Shown here piece by piece: positions 38,324 through 50,336 of a DNA stretch of 64,000 nt. Under the pieces are notes generated by a model. That model saw only the letters and a program-made list of their open reading frames with translations, made no database searches and was not told where the DNA came from. The stretch spans positions 186,001 through 250,000 of the forward strand of contig JAFREE010000016.1 of assembly GCA_019400425.1 (NCBI GenBank), in the 5' to 3' direction. The DNA comes from Hymenochaete sp. R1. Taxonomy: Eukaryota; Basidiomycota; Agaricomycetes; Hymenochaetales; Hymenochaetaceae. The first letter of the stretch is position 1; each line of letters begins with the position of its first letter. A program made the position numbers and the translations under genes.

Positions 38324-38798
38324 CGAAAAAATGCCCTACTATGGTGCTTTGCTCCCCTATGTTTTTTTCTGGTGCTACTTTTTTCACTTCGTCTGCATTA
38401 TGGTAATATCTTACTATTTCTTGATTTTTGATCTCGTTTTATCATTTCTCTAATTTACATGAGCGGCTCATCTGACCTTTTCCTCCACTTGACAATCACT
38501 TTGCATTCTGCTTCTACTAACTCTTACCCTACTATCTCACTGCTATGTTCTTGTTGTACCTGTAACTGTACTCTATTGTCACGTAGTTCTCTTACGCCTG
38601 CATGAGTGCTTCACTCAAATTTCTTATGGATTCCTCGAGTTACACTACCTACCGTGGGAAAATGACGATCACTGTCCAATTTTCTGAGTTTCTCAGAATT
38701 TACTTCGTTGCGCCGGGAGCAACTTCACCGTTCATGCTTCAGCGAGCTCGAAGTAGCTTTTCTTGGCCTCGGTCTCAGCAATAAAATACCCGGAAGAG
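38324..38798. other. intergenic region upstream of KRE33
   Basis: Pyrimidine-rich promoter-like sequence. No gene is seen. Confidence 0.35.
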
Positions 38799-41700
38799 AT
38801 GAGGAAACAGCTTGATCCGCGAATACCTATTCTTATTAACAACAATGTCAAGAAGAATCATCGGTCGTTCGTAGTTCTTGTCGGAGACAAGGGCAGAGAC
38901 CAGGTGTGTGTACATGCTCGATTGTTCAGTCGTCCTCGCCCGTCGTTGTCCTCATCAGTCCAGCTAGATCGTCAATTTACACTTTCTTTTGTCGCAAGCA
39001 AGAGTATCTGCACGACCCTCCGTTTTGTGGTGCTATAAGAAGGATCTGGGATTCACAAGGTGTGTGTTGTTAGACCGTTTGGTTTTCGTACTCCCTTCGG
39101 CTCTTTGCTGATGGGGGAGTCTCATAGTCACCGGAAGAAACGTGAAGCAAAGATTAAGAGAGATGTAAAACGTGGGATACGGGAGGCCAATGACCAAGAT
39201 CCTTTCGAGATTTTTGTTACCGTGACGGACATACGATATACGTGAGCAAACTTTCCCAGATGTACATGAAACTTTGGTGCGACGTCAAATCAACTTAGAT
39301 ATTACAAAGAGTCCCATAAGATTCTCGGAAACACTTATGGGATGTGCGTTCTGCAGGACTTTGAAGCTTTGACTCCAAATCTACTCGCTCGGACGATAGA
39401 GACGGTGGAAGGTGGTGGGGTTATCGTATTGTTGCTCAAGACCATGTCGTCCCTCAAACAACTCTACACGATGTCGATGGTGCGTCTGAAATAGCGTTTT
39501 CATTTTGGGTGTTTCACTTATTCTTGTTGTAGGATGTGCACTCTCGCTACCGAACGTCTTCTCATGACTCGGTCATCGCCCGATTTAACGAACGGTTCAT
39601 CTTATCCCTGGGTGCTTGCGAAGACTGCCTTGTCCTCGACGACGAGCTGAACGTCCTCCCCATATCCCGCGGCAAAGACATTACCCCTATCCCCGACTCC
39701 TCCAAAGGCAAGAGCAAAGCGGATGACGAGCTTGTAGAGCTTCGTACCAGTCTAGAGGAGACCAAACCGGTCGGCGAGCTGGTCAAGCTCGCTCGGACGC
39801 TGGATCAGGCGAAGGCGATACTGACGTTTGTGGATGCGATAGCGGAGAAGACGCTTAGCTCTACGGTGACTCTTACCGCAGCACGAGGTCGTGGTAAGTC
39901 TGCTGCGTTGGGACTTGCTATTGCCGCCGCTCTTGGACATGGGTATTCGAACATCTTTGTCACGAGTCCGAGCCCGGAGAACTTGAAGACGTTGTTCGAG
40001 TTCATTTTCAAAGGAATGGATGCGTTGGGATACGAGGAACATTTAGACTATGATATTGCCCAGAGCACTAATCCAGAGTTCAACAAGGCGATCGTTCGAG
40101 TCAATGTCTTTCGGGACCATCGGCAGACGATTCAGTACATCCAACCGCAGGATGCGCATGTCCTTGGCCAGGCAGAACTCGTCATCATCGATGAAGCAGC
40201 TGCGATTCCTTTACCATTGGTCCGCAATTTGTTGGGACCATACTTAGTCTTCATGGCCTCAACAATCAACGGTTACGAAGGTACGGGTCGGTCACTCTCC
40301 CTCAAGCTCATCCAACAACTCCGCGAAAGCACTCGGCCATCAGCAGCACCCTCCCAAGAAGATTCTGCATCTACTTCCCAGTCCAAGAAGCCGTCGACGA
40401 CCGGACCGCTCAAGGCGCGGTCCCTTCGCGAAATTAAACTCGAGACCCCCATCCGGTACAACGCAGGCGACCGCATCGAGTCCTGGCTGAACACGCTCCT
40501 CTGTCTAGACGCATCCGTTTCCTCTTCGCGCGGTCTTGCACAAGGGTGTCCTCACCCCTCCAAATGTGAACTCTACTACGTTTCCCGCGACACGCTCTTC
40601 AGCTTCCACCCGGCCTCGGAAGTTTTCCTGCAGCGAATGATGGCGCTATACGTCGCCTCGCATTACAAGAACCAGCCGAATGACCTGCAATTGCTTTCTG
40701 ATGCACCGGCTCACCATTTGTTTGTGCTTCTGCCGCCCCTTCGTGACGATGAGACGCATCTTCCGGAGCCGATCGTTGTACTGCAAGTCGCACTGGAGGG
40801 AAGCATTAGCAAGGGCGTGATATTGGATAGTTTGAGTCGAGGACTGAGGACTGGGGGTGATTTGATACCATGGATTGTGAGTCAGCAATTCCAGGAGAGC
40901 ACGTTTGCGCAACTGTCCGGAGCTAGGGTAGTAAGGATTGCGACGCATCCTGACTATACGAACGTGAGCCTCCCCCACTAAATGTTTTATGTATCTGTAG
41001 ACCAATGCTTACGTTCGTATCTCTCACAGATGGGCTACGGCGCGCGTGCCTTACAGGCTCTCAACTCTTACTACAGTGGCGAATATTTCAGCCTGGATGA
41101 GGAGTCGCGGGATGAGAGGAGTTATCCTGACCCGGCAGCATACGATCCCGTAAGTTATGAATATTCACGTTTTTATGGAGTATCGAGACTGAGAATATCC
41201 CTTAGAAAACGACAGATTTACTGTCCGACACCCCGACAATCCGAGCTCCTACGGCCATGCCCCCACTTCTGGCTCGGCTGTCGGAACGAAAGCCTGAAAT
41301 CCTTGACTACCTCGGCGTTTCGCACGGGTTAACGCCATCTCTTCTACGGTATGTTGCTTTATCCTCGGATAAAAATGTCTCTCACATTATGCTTAACGAC
41401 AATTAAAGGTTTTGGAAGCGAGCTGGATTTGTTCCCTTATATGTCCGGCAAACAGCGAGCGAGCTGACAGGCGAGCACAGTTGTGTGATGGTCCGTGGAT
41501 TGAACAGCACACCAGAAGGTGAATTGGGCTGGCTTGGCGAGTTTGCGAAAGGTCAGCACTGCTACTGTTTCTTGCAACTCCAAGCTTCTTTCAATTTTCT
41601 TATATATCTATGACCTCCAGACTTCCGGAAGAGATTCCTTTCCCTCTTGTCCTTCAAATTTCGCGAATTCGGGAGTGTAATGGCACTCAGCATCATTGGA

Positions 41701-42875
41701 GCCGCCGATGAGGGCGTGAAGCGTCTGGACGCAGACGGTGCTCGAGGTCCGTAACCCAGCCCCTCTTACCGTATCCTCGTTCTTAACCCCATTACTTACT
41801 TAACATTTCATGCAGACCTCGCCGCCCCCGAACTATCCCTCCTCCTCTCCCCATTCGACATCAAGCGCCTCTCCGCCTACGCCAACAACAGCCTCGACTA
41901 CCACGCCATCCTCGACCTCCTCCCCACCCTCGCCTCGCTCCACTTCTCCCGGCGGCTCGGCGCCTCCGTACACCTCAGCGCCGTGCAGAGCGCGATCATG
42001 CTTGCACTTGGGTTGCAGAGGAAGAGCATCGAGGAGGTGGAGGGCGAGCTGGCGTTGCCGGTGAGTCAGGCGTTGGCGATGTTTGTGAAGGTGGTGCGGA
42101 AGGTGGTGAAGAGGTTGGAGGAGGTGCAGAAAGAGGGTGTGAGCGGGGATGGGAGGAGGGATGTAGGAGTGGTGGATGCGGGCGAGTCGGGATTGGAGCC
42201 TGGCCCTGCTATTGCGATGGGTGGGACGAACGGTTCTGGCGCTCTAGTGGAAGTGGAAGGCGATGGCGAAGGGGGTGCTGCCGCTGCCTCCGTCCGCCAA
42301 GATGGCGCACGCGAAGAAGACGAAGAAAGTCGCGCAAGACGCGAGAAACAGCGCGAGCTAATCCAAGCGCTCGACCTCACCAAGTAAGCAACACATCTTC
42401 TCCTTCCCTAAGCCCCAGAGATCACCTCACTCTTTCTGCACATGAAAAAACAAACGAAATACTCATTAGACTCTCCCTCTCCTAACTTCAAAACATCAAT
42501 CCCTTTTTTTTAATTAAAAAAAAATTCTCGGCTCGGCTCGGTTTCTCAAATCCAATCTCATCGGCGCTCGCGATCGCCTGCCCCCCCCCCCCCGGACATA
42601 CGCACAGATACGCCATCCCCTCCACCTCAGCCGACTGGTCCGCCGCCGAAGCCCAGATCTCCAAACTCAAAACCGTCTCTGGGAACCCAAATACAAACCC
42701 AAACGCGCAGAAGGGCCGCTCGTCCGTCGTCAGCGTCAAGTCCGGCGGTACAAGTGCTCCAGATACAGGGGCGGGAGCGAGGAAACGGAAAGCGGAGGTG
42801 GTGGATGGGGTTGGTGGCGAAAAGAAGAAGAAGACGAGGAGGGGCGGGAAGAAGGATGGGAAAGTTTCAATTTGA
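38799..42875 (+). CDS. KRE33: RNA cytidine acetyltransferase KRE33/NAT10
   Basis: KRE33/NAT10 makes N4-acetylcytidine in 18S rRNA and tRNA, using ATP and acetyl-CoA, in the nucleolus. The start MRKQLDPRIPILINNNVKKN is the family N-terminus. It continues with HRSFVVLVGDKGRDQ, SHRKKREAKIKRD and YYKESHKILGNTYGMCVLQDFEALTPNLLARTIETV. The RecD-like ATPase has a Walker A motif (LTAARGRGKSAALG) and IIDEAAAIPLPLV. The GNAT domain shows RIATHPDYTNMGYGARALQ. The tRNA-binding end includes KYAIPSTSADWS, and the lysine-rich terminus is GEKKKKTRRGGKKDGKVSI. The last intron (42384-42607) joins LTK to YAIP and contains a 13-nt C run. The stop is at 42873-42875. Confidence 0.95.
42581..42593 (+). repeat. poly-C tract in the last KRE33 intron
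   Basis: A run of 13 C residues lies inside the final intron of KRE33, so length changes here should not affect the protein. Confidence 0.9.
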
Positions 42876-43783
42876 GGATACTCGGCCTACTCGATCGCTT
42901 TGTCGTTTTGTCGGTATGGGGGTTGCTCATAAGAGGGGGCGGGGGCGCTTGGAGTCGACCATTGTTCGTTCGTTCGTTCGTTCGTTCGGCGAGGGAGGGC
43001 GATAGCTAGGGATGGCGGAAGGGGACGAGAACGAAACTGAACAGGAGCAGGGAAGGAGAGGATCTGCAGGTACTACTACTGTAAAGTCCAACACCAAAAG
43101 GTATTAAAAAAGTATCATCTGCCAGTACTAGTGTACGTCGGGATAAATCCTGATCGTCATTTGTGTTGTATCCCGTATACTATTTTTCCTGCCATTTTCT
43201 ACGTCCGCGTGTGTGGGACGGTTGTCACCCGCTGTTGATTTCAACGCGAATATTGGGGGAAGCACTTACTGTACTTACTTGAGGGTTCAAGTCGACGATA
43301 TTAATGCAGTTCCTCAGTTTTGCATGACACAATATTACTTATTCTTTTCTCAAGTGAAAAACACATGCATGCATGATTCAAAGGCGCACATTCGTCAGGG
43401 GTCCGGGTGTACCGGCGTTACTGTACACTACAGACAGGTAAAGGGAGAAACAAAAGAGTAAATCAAGAACTTAAGGAACTGATAAGAAGAAAGAAAAGCG
43501 GGTCTGGTTTTTCTGTTTTCACATAGACTCGGAGATGTCCAGCCCAAAGCAGACATAGTAGTACTAATAGTAGTAGCACAGCATACACCACACACAACAT
43601 GAAATACTCCGTCAACAACAATCCAACAATTCTTTTCGCTTTCCACCGCGCCGTGAAGAGATAGCAGGGCGGGACGAGGCAAAACGTTGAGGGGGTCCAG
43701 GGTATCGCTAGGTCACTTCTCCCCTTCTTTCCCAATCAACCCTCCTCAGGCCCAAACCCCGTCTTGTAACCTCTCGCGAAACT
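42876..43783. other. intergenic region, 0.9 kb, 3' of KRE33 and of the Cys-rich gene
   Basis: The two neighbouring genes converge here. A (TTCG)n tract lies near 42964-42988. A copy of the TGCCAGTACTAGTG motif is at about 43120. No gene is seen. Confidence 0.4.
42964..42988 (+). repeat. (TTCG)n microsatellite
   Basis: About six TTCG units in tandem just downstream of the KRE33 stop. Confidence 0.85.
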
Positions 43784-45753
43784 TTAGCAACAGCACGACT
43801 CGAGGGTCTCGCATGGGCAGCCTGCCAGTGTATAAGTCAGTGAACATGAACATGATGAGCTTGATTACGAAAAAAGAGGAAGAGAAAGCAGGCAGATAGA
43901 GACGTACAGATGATGTCAGCCCAGCATTCGCAGCAGTCCTAGTTTCGTGAAAGTGGGTTTGTTGGAGACGTTCATCGTAAAAGTCAGTCATGGACATTTC
44001 TCTGATCGAAGCATGCTCGATGTTTATTTACCTTGCAGCATTCTACCGGGTCATGCAGGTGGTAACAAAAGAGATCAAAAAAATGAGCGGCCGCGTCTTC
44101 ATGCAAAAGAGGGCGAATACTATAGTTTGAACGTACCGAAGCACAGGAAACACTCGATTAGCCCTAGGAAGCAGTCCTGTACGAAAGTAGAAAGGTCGTC
44201 GATGAGTATGGTGTCTTCGCTCCGAATCGATTTGCCCATCCCCATTTAGTTCAAAAAGAAAGAGAGAAGAAGGATTAAACAAGGTTATAAAAAAGAAAGC
44301 GAAAGTCAAGATTAGAGCGCCTTGAAACCTGAAGGATGGTCTCAAGGCTTCATTTTACATTTTATAAGGCGAGAGAGGGGGGGGGGGGCGTAGTATCTCG
44401 GTGATATGGACATCCTAACAATCAAATTGAGAACCCATAGCACCATACCACGCAAAGGGTGATTGGATAGCGGGAAGATGACGTGAGCTTGTTACTAGTA
44501 GCACAGCATACAGTAGAGTCACCGTATGTTCGTGGATCTCAAGCGCGTGCACTGGCAGACTTGCGGAAATGGACACGAGTCTCGATGCACCCGGGACCCG
44601 GGCCCATTCAACGTGTACAGGTCTGGAGCCTGGATCCAGAACGCACCGAATGCAATGCGTCCAACCTGAATAAGTGAAGAAGGAAAATGAAAGCACCCTG
44701 CGCTCGGTTAATAGTACCCGCATTCCCCTCCCACACGCCCTCCACCCAAAAGTGCTGCTTCAATGTGGCATACAGCAGAACACACCCACACCACAACGCA
44801 CGCGCACGTTCGAAACATCCACATCCTGAGCACTGCACAGCATCTCACGCGTATGGATATGACGCTGCCATGACGAAAAGGGTAAGGGGGAATGGAGAAG
44901 AAGTACATAAAAATAGAATTGGGGATCGCGAATTCCCACGCACTCCGGTCCGGTGGCTCCGGCTCCGAGCGCTATGATTGCCGAAACTCAAGGGTTGCGA
45001 GAGGGCGAGGGCGAAAGGATGAGGCCATCCCAACACACCCCGCAGCCGCACCCGCACTGGTACTCACTGGCAGCCTCGACCAACAACGAAAGTCGACCAA
45101 TCAAAAAAAAAATTCAAAAAATTATCGGTTCACGGCTTTCCCCGACCAACCCCCTCAAAATCACGCACGGAAAAAAAGAGAAAAAGAGAAAGAGAAAAGA
45201 AACAAATAAAACGACTTAAGAAGGCACTAGCACTCACCCTCGACGCCCCTCCTCCACGAAGACGCGCAGCCTTACATCCCGGCTTGTGACCACCCTCCAG
45301 GTCGGCGCCTTGTTCCTGTTGGCGAGAGGGTGCAGAGGTCGGGACTGCCAGTGTATTCGAGTTGGAGTTTGAGTTGTGGGAGGGTTTAGCGTTTAGGGCG
45401 TAATTACGGGGTGCGCGGCGTCAGTGTCGGTGTGCGGAGGTGATCGGATGGGTTCGGGGTCGTGGGATACATGCCAGTGCAGGATGCGATACACGATACG
45501 CGATAAATGGCGGGGTGTGGGTGTGGGTGTATGGTGTTGTTCGCCAGCGTAATTATTTTTGAAGTAGGGAAGGGACGAGGTTCGTGTTAGATGAGTTCCG
45601 ACACATTGAGCAAAAAGAGCGAAGAGAACATAGAGGAAAGAAAGGAAGAGGGAAAGTCAACTCAAACCACGACGTACCCATCTGAATGCCCGCAGACGGT
45701 TGCTGGGCGACTGCGACTGCGACTGCAGCGCGGTTGGAAGCGTTCACTGGCAT
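43784..45753 (-). CDS. small cysteine-rich protein, six exons
   Basis: Six small exons are inferred: 45753-45678, 45308-45238, 44176-44137, 44042-44032 (11 nt), 43938-43908 and 43821-43784. They add to 267 nt and 88 residues, with every junction in phase and every intron GT-AG. The start is MPVNASNRAAVAVAVAQQPS. The middle has CKAARLRGGGAS. The C-terminal 39 residues hold 14 Cys: DCFLGLIECFLCF, ECCKDCCECWADII, then CCPCETLESCCC. The Cys clusters resemble short palmitoylated or metal-binding tails, but function is unknown. I believe similar RGGG-DCFLGLIECFLCFECC proteins occur in other fungi, from memory only. The third intron is 1061 nt, very long for this genome. A shorter alternative starts at an ATG at 44245 and reads into exon 3 without that intron. 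Confidence 0.72.
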
Positions 45754-47480
45754 CGTCGTTCGCGTTGGGCGTTTACTTGCCAAGTGGTTTACTCGTTTCC
45801 GTGTGTTGTAGGGACTCGGGCTTTGGGAGCGGGAGCAGGAGCAGGAGACTGTACGTGAGAGTGAGAGTGAGAGAGAGTGAGAGTGAGGGAAACGGTCGTA
45901 ACGAGTCGGACGCCGGCCGCTCTCGCTCACTATATATATAATTATAATAATATAGTTTGCTGCGGTTGGATCGAACCACGGGGACGCGGGAGCACGGGCG
46001 TCGCTTGTGAGGTCATCCACCCACTAGTACTGACATCCGCCTCCAGAATCCAGTATCCACCACACCACTAGCACTTCATTTAGAAACACCACTGGCAGTC
46101 AGCGAGAACACACACGCTCAGGCTCCTCACTGCATTTTGGTTCGCCGGCGTCGGCATTCAAGTTGGTGATGACGATGGTCACGATGGTGCTATTCCGAGT
46201 CAAGCCTGAGGTTCCCTCAGGCTCAGGCTACTTCCTCGAGAGACTCGAAGACGCAAACGAGTGCTGGGCACTGGCAGTTAAGAGCCTGAGCCTGAGCCTG
46301 AGCCTGAGTCTGAGTGACTCGGAGTCGATGATATACCTCAGATCGGGCCCGGGGTTCGTGTTCGTTCGTGCTCATGCTCGAAAAACCAGAGAGACCAGCA
46401 CTAACACTAGAATGCGTTTCCGAGTCCGAGTCCAAGTCCCAACGTCGACGGTCCGACGACTCGGAGTACATCGCGTTACATTGCGTTCAGAAGAGTGAAG
46501 AGTAATTTCAAAGGGGGACTCGGAAGAAGAACTTCAAGAAGAGGAGAAGGAGGAGGGCGGGGAGGAGCGGGAGGTGTAAGTAACGATGATGAGTCCATTA
46601 TTTATACAAGCCACCCCCACAATGCGATGCCACCCCCCATCCCCTCCCCGCAAATGGCGCCATCACCCGTAAACGCCAAGCTTAAACGCCGAGCCTAAGC
46701 AGGTTCGAGGAAACATGAAACGGCGCTCTTGGCAGTACTAGTGTCGTTTTACCTTTAAGTTTACCGACAATGACCACGACGACTCTGGGCCCTGCCAAGC
46801 TCAGCTCAGCTCAGCGGTGCCAAGACCGTGACTCCAGCCAGCGAGTGAGTGTTGGGTCGGTTCGGTTCAGCGTTTGACGGTTTGTAGTTTATGTTCTGTG
46901 TTCTGTGTTCTCTCCGAGATGTTACAGCTACGATATAATTTACGGGTTTACGGGTTACGGGTTACGGTTGGTTATGTATCCAGAGGCGAGGTACATGGGC
47001 TTGAAGGAGTAGACGCGGGGATGTTGTGTTGTATTGGGTAGCACCAAGTACAGAGACAGAGTCAACCACATCGGAACTGACAAGCTCGTCAACGGAACGC
47101 AACGGAACGCAACGCAATGGAGTGGATTGATGAAAGGGCCGGGAGCGTAGTAGACAGGTAGACAGGGCTTAGGAAAGGAGATACAGGCACTGAGACGGAT
47201 GTAAGACGGCTGGCGTCTTTGATGTTATTATACATAGAACACGAAGAGATAGAGAGAAATAGAATGAGAAAAAACAGAAGAGATGGAAGAAGATATGAAG
47301 AAAAAGAAGAAGAAAAAAACAGATTTCGTAGGTAGACACACGCAAGAAACAAAGACACATAATTCCACTAGCACCGTCCGTCGCATCCAGCCCCAGCCCC
47401 AGCCTTAGCTCCGATTAACATTCTTTTGTCGGTCACAGTCCCATACGACATAGGACGCCAACTCGAACTCGAACTCGTTT
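45754..47480. other. intergenic region with dispersed repeats
   Basis: No convincing gene. Sequence is rich in short repeats, including GCCTGA units at 46284-46314 and copies of the CACTAGTACTG motif at 46022-46032 and 46731-46743. Open frames here are low complexity. Confidence 0.4.
46284..46314 (+). repeat. (GCCTGA)n short tandem repeat
   Basis: About five 6-nt units GCCTGA in tandem, followed by a GACTCGGAGTC palindrome. Confidence 0.85.
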
Positions 47481-48309
47481 TCAGAAAGGCCCGAGCTGCT
47501 GGAAGGGCTCGAGCACCGTGTTCGAGATCGTGAAGAACGGGCTCTCGTTCCCCGAGTCCCCGAACACTGTCCCAAAAACAAAACAAAACAAAAAACGCAG
47601 TCAGCCACATCCACCACATCCAAACTCGGCCCCAATAAAACCAAGAACCGAATCAAGAAGAGTATCACAAAAAAAGAAAAAAGACGTACAAACGACCTGA
47701 TAATCCGTCCTCGCCGGCACATCCGGCACCAAAACGCTCACGTTCCCATCAAAGAGCGAGAAGTCGTCCGCGAGGGGCTCGTTCAGCCCGCCCGCCCCGC
47801 GCACGAAGCCGTTCCCCGTGCGGAGGACGACGCTCCCGTTGGGGTTCGTGAGCTGCGCTGGGGGGGAGTCTGTTGACCTGGAGGGGTGAGGGATGAGGGA
47901 TGAGGGGATTGGATCAGGAGCAGGATTAGGAGCAGGATTAGGATAAGGATAAATCGAGGATTGGGGGTGGAGAGTTGGTGGTGTGTTTCGTGATAAGGAT
48001 ATGTTAGGATAGGATAGGAGAGGGGAGGATAAGAAAGAAAGCCAAGAAAGGCGAAGCGAAACGAAACGAAACGTACCAAGTGACCAGCACCATCGTCCCA
48101 ACCCTCCACACCGTCTCGTCCGTCGGCGTCGTCACAGGCGGCGCCCACACGTCCCTCTTCTCAATCCCCCTCGCCTTCGCTTTTCCGTTGACGATATCCC
48201 TTAACGAGAGCGAGGAACCCTGGACGCCCTGGATGACACCGGGGGATACGAGAAGCGCTATAGCGGCTGCGAGGGTGAGGCTGGCGAGGGAGTTGGCGTT
48301 GGCGAACAT
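47481..48309 (-). CDS. secreted KRE9/KNH1-like protein
   Basis: Three exons, 48309-48077, 47877-47690 and 47566-47481, give 168 residues with all junctions in phase. The N-terminus is a signal peptide (MFANANSLASLTLAAAIALL, then VSPGVIQGVQG). A dibasic EKR before DVWAPPV is a likely Kex2 site. The mature part reads VWAPPVTTPTDETVWRVGT, MVLVTWSTDSPP, DFSLFDGNVSVLVPDV, TDYQVVLFGDSGNESPFFTI. This is the Ig-like N-terminal domain of the yeast KRE9/KNH1 family, linked to beta-1,6-glucan in the cell wall. The protein ends LEPFQQLGPF with no GPI signal or Ser/Thr tail, so it is shorter than typical GPI-anchored relatives. Confidence 0.82.
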
Positions 48310-50336
48310 CGCAGAGGGGTGTATGTGTGTGGGGGGGTGACGTCGGAGGAGGCTTGTCTTTTCTTTTCTTTTCCTTTTTTTGTGAATGCGTTGAGTTAGG
48401 GAAGGACGAAGGACGAGAGAGAGGAACAAGAAAAGGGAGGCCTTTCGCGATAGGAAGATAGGTAGGTCGGGGTGTGTGATGTGATGAGTGAATGAGTGAG
48501 TGTGCGAGGCAAGGCAGTCCAACCTCCAACGCCTGCCCTGCCCCGGCTGGCCAAGAGCTAAAACAGGAACACGAATAGATAAGCCTTTTATGGCAATAGC
48601 GACGTCGATCGGTAGTCGGTAACCGTCGATCCCCCACACTCGCATTCGCAGACGCATTCGCAGCGGCAGGCTATGCAGCTACCTTTCCCTCCCCCATCGC
48701 CATCCCCATTTCACATTCCACATAACTTCAAACTTCGAACTTCGAACTTCGAACTTCAATCTTCAAGCCCCCACTCTTACTTTTACCAGTATTATCATGA
48801 ACATCAACGCCAACATTAATAACCAACATAACCAATCCTCTCCTCTTCACTTCACTTCATTTCTCATTTCTCTTCCTCTTCCTCTTTTTCGGGTTGTATC
48901 CGCATCCATACAGAAGCACTAGTACTGTGCGTTGTACGTCGTACCCTCCAAAAACACCAAAACACCAATTTCTCGCCTCATTTCATTTCACTCGACACAA
49001 CCAGCAGGAGACAGTTCAGGAGACGGTGTAGGTGTACGATGACCGTACGCGTACGCACACCACGCCACGCCATCCCAAGAAACTGGTACTCAAAAGCAAA
49101 AGTATCCTAACGACGATACCAATATCAATATCAATCCATACTGTTACTGTACTGAGGATGTGGTGTATAATGTTATTAACATATATATCGTATTATGTCT
49201 ACGTAGGGGTACCATTTTATTTATCGTTGTTGTGCTGGTGTCGTGCAGAGTGTTGGGGTGTGGGATGTGGGTAGGCGACGAAGTCACGAAGTACAAGAGG
49301 AGGGGGGGGGGATCTATTTCGTATGCTCATGTCTGGTGTCTCCGAAAAAAAATAAAAATGCAACTGTGAATGCGACTGTGAATAGGGACGCGTACGTGAA
49401 AATGTGAAATGTGAAACGAAAATAATGCGAGGCGATGAATTTGTTGTTGCGAACTCGGGAGTCGGGAGTCGGGAGAGAAGGACGTGAAATAAACCTCCTC
49501 TTTTTGTTTCGAAGTGGGAAGGTACGAAAGAAAGAAGGGGAGACACGAAAGGTATGCAGCGATGAAGAGTGACGAAGGAAGGGGGATGTGGGAGCCTGAG
49601 GATAATGTGCAGAATACGACGAAAATCCGAAGAAACTGGGAAGGTATTTACTCAGCTCCAGCTCCAGATCACTCGATTTTGACCAAGAAAAAAAGTGAAT
49701 GAATGCTTGCTTGTGAAGTAGTCGAAAAGTGGGGGGGAAAGGGAAAGAATGCCGAACGGAAATGAAACAGAAATGGAAACAAATGCAACCTTTTGGAGAA
49801 CGTGTGACGGTGATGGGGAATTTTGGTATCGACTCAGACAGGAGTCGGAAATGGAGTCGGAGTCGGAATTGGAATGCAAAAGAGAAGAAGAGAGAAAAGA
49901 GTTGTGCGTGCGTGAGATGTGAGAGAGAAATCCAGAGACAGAGACGAGGAGACGAGATAATGAAAACGAAAACGAAAACGAAATGTGTGACAGTGTCCTT
50001 TTTTGGGAACCATACCAGACCACACCCAGACCAAGAAGAAAGGAACCCAACACGGTCACGAAACCATGTGACAGAGGCGAAGTGGAAGTGGGAGAAAAGA
50101 AGCTCGATCGATCGACCGACCGACAGGGAGACGATCTTCTTCTCCCTTTTTGAAATTCTTGAACCTTCGTTTTTTTTTGAATATGAATACTTCGGAAACA
50201 GGGTGGCACGGGAGGACACAGCATTACAAACGCACCCAACATCCCCACCTCCCCACCATCCCAATCCATTCCAATCCCAGCCCGCCGAAGAGACCGAAAC
50301 AGGCTCGAAAGGGAGGGAAAGACGAAGACGAAGACA
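48310..50336. other. intergenic region, 2 kb
   Basis: Frames on both strands are biased by GAAA and CTTT repeats and look spurious. A TTCGAAC repeat lies near 48724-48760. One copy of the CACTAGTACTG motif is at 48917-48927. No gene is recognised. Confidence 0.4.

Noticed and set aside
42754..43005. Arg/Gly-rich plus-strand frame across the KRE33 stop
   Set aside because: It is a shifted frame of the KRE33 last exon and its 3' flank.
44415..44838. Possible spliced product (FWVEGVWEGNAG joined to WTHCIRCVLD ...)
   Set aside because: It has no recognisable domain, lies within the long intron of the Cys-rich gene, and the reading needs several uncertain junctions.
45553..46020. 155-codon minus-strand frame upstream of MPVNASN
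   Set aside because: The part before the ATG at 45753 is a Ser/Leu-rich repeat translation (GAGAGTGA tract); I take 45753 as the start.
49314..50264. 316-codon minus-strand open frame
   Set aside because: Composition is dominated by Phe/Ser from CTTT-like repeats, with no domain; it overlaps other long biased frames and most likely reflects low complexity.
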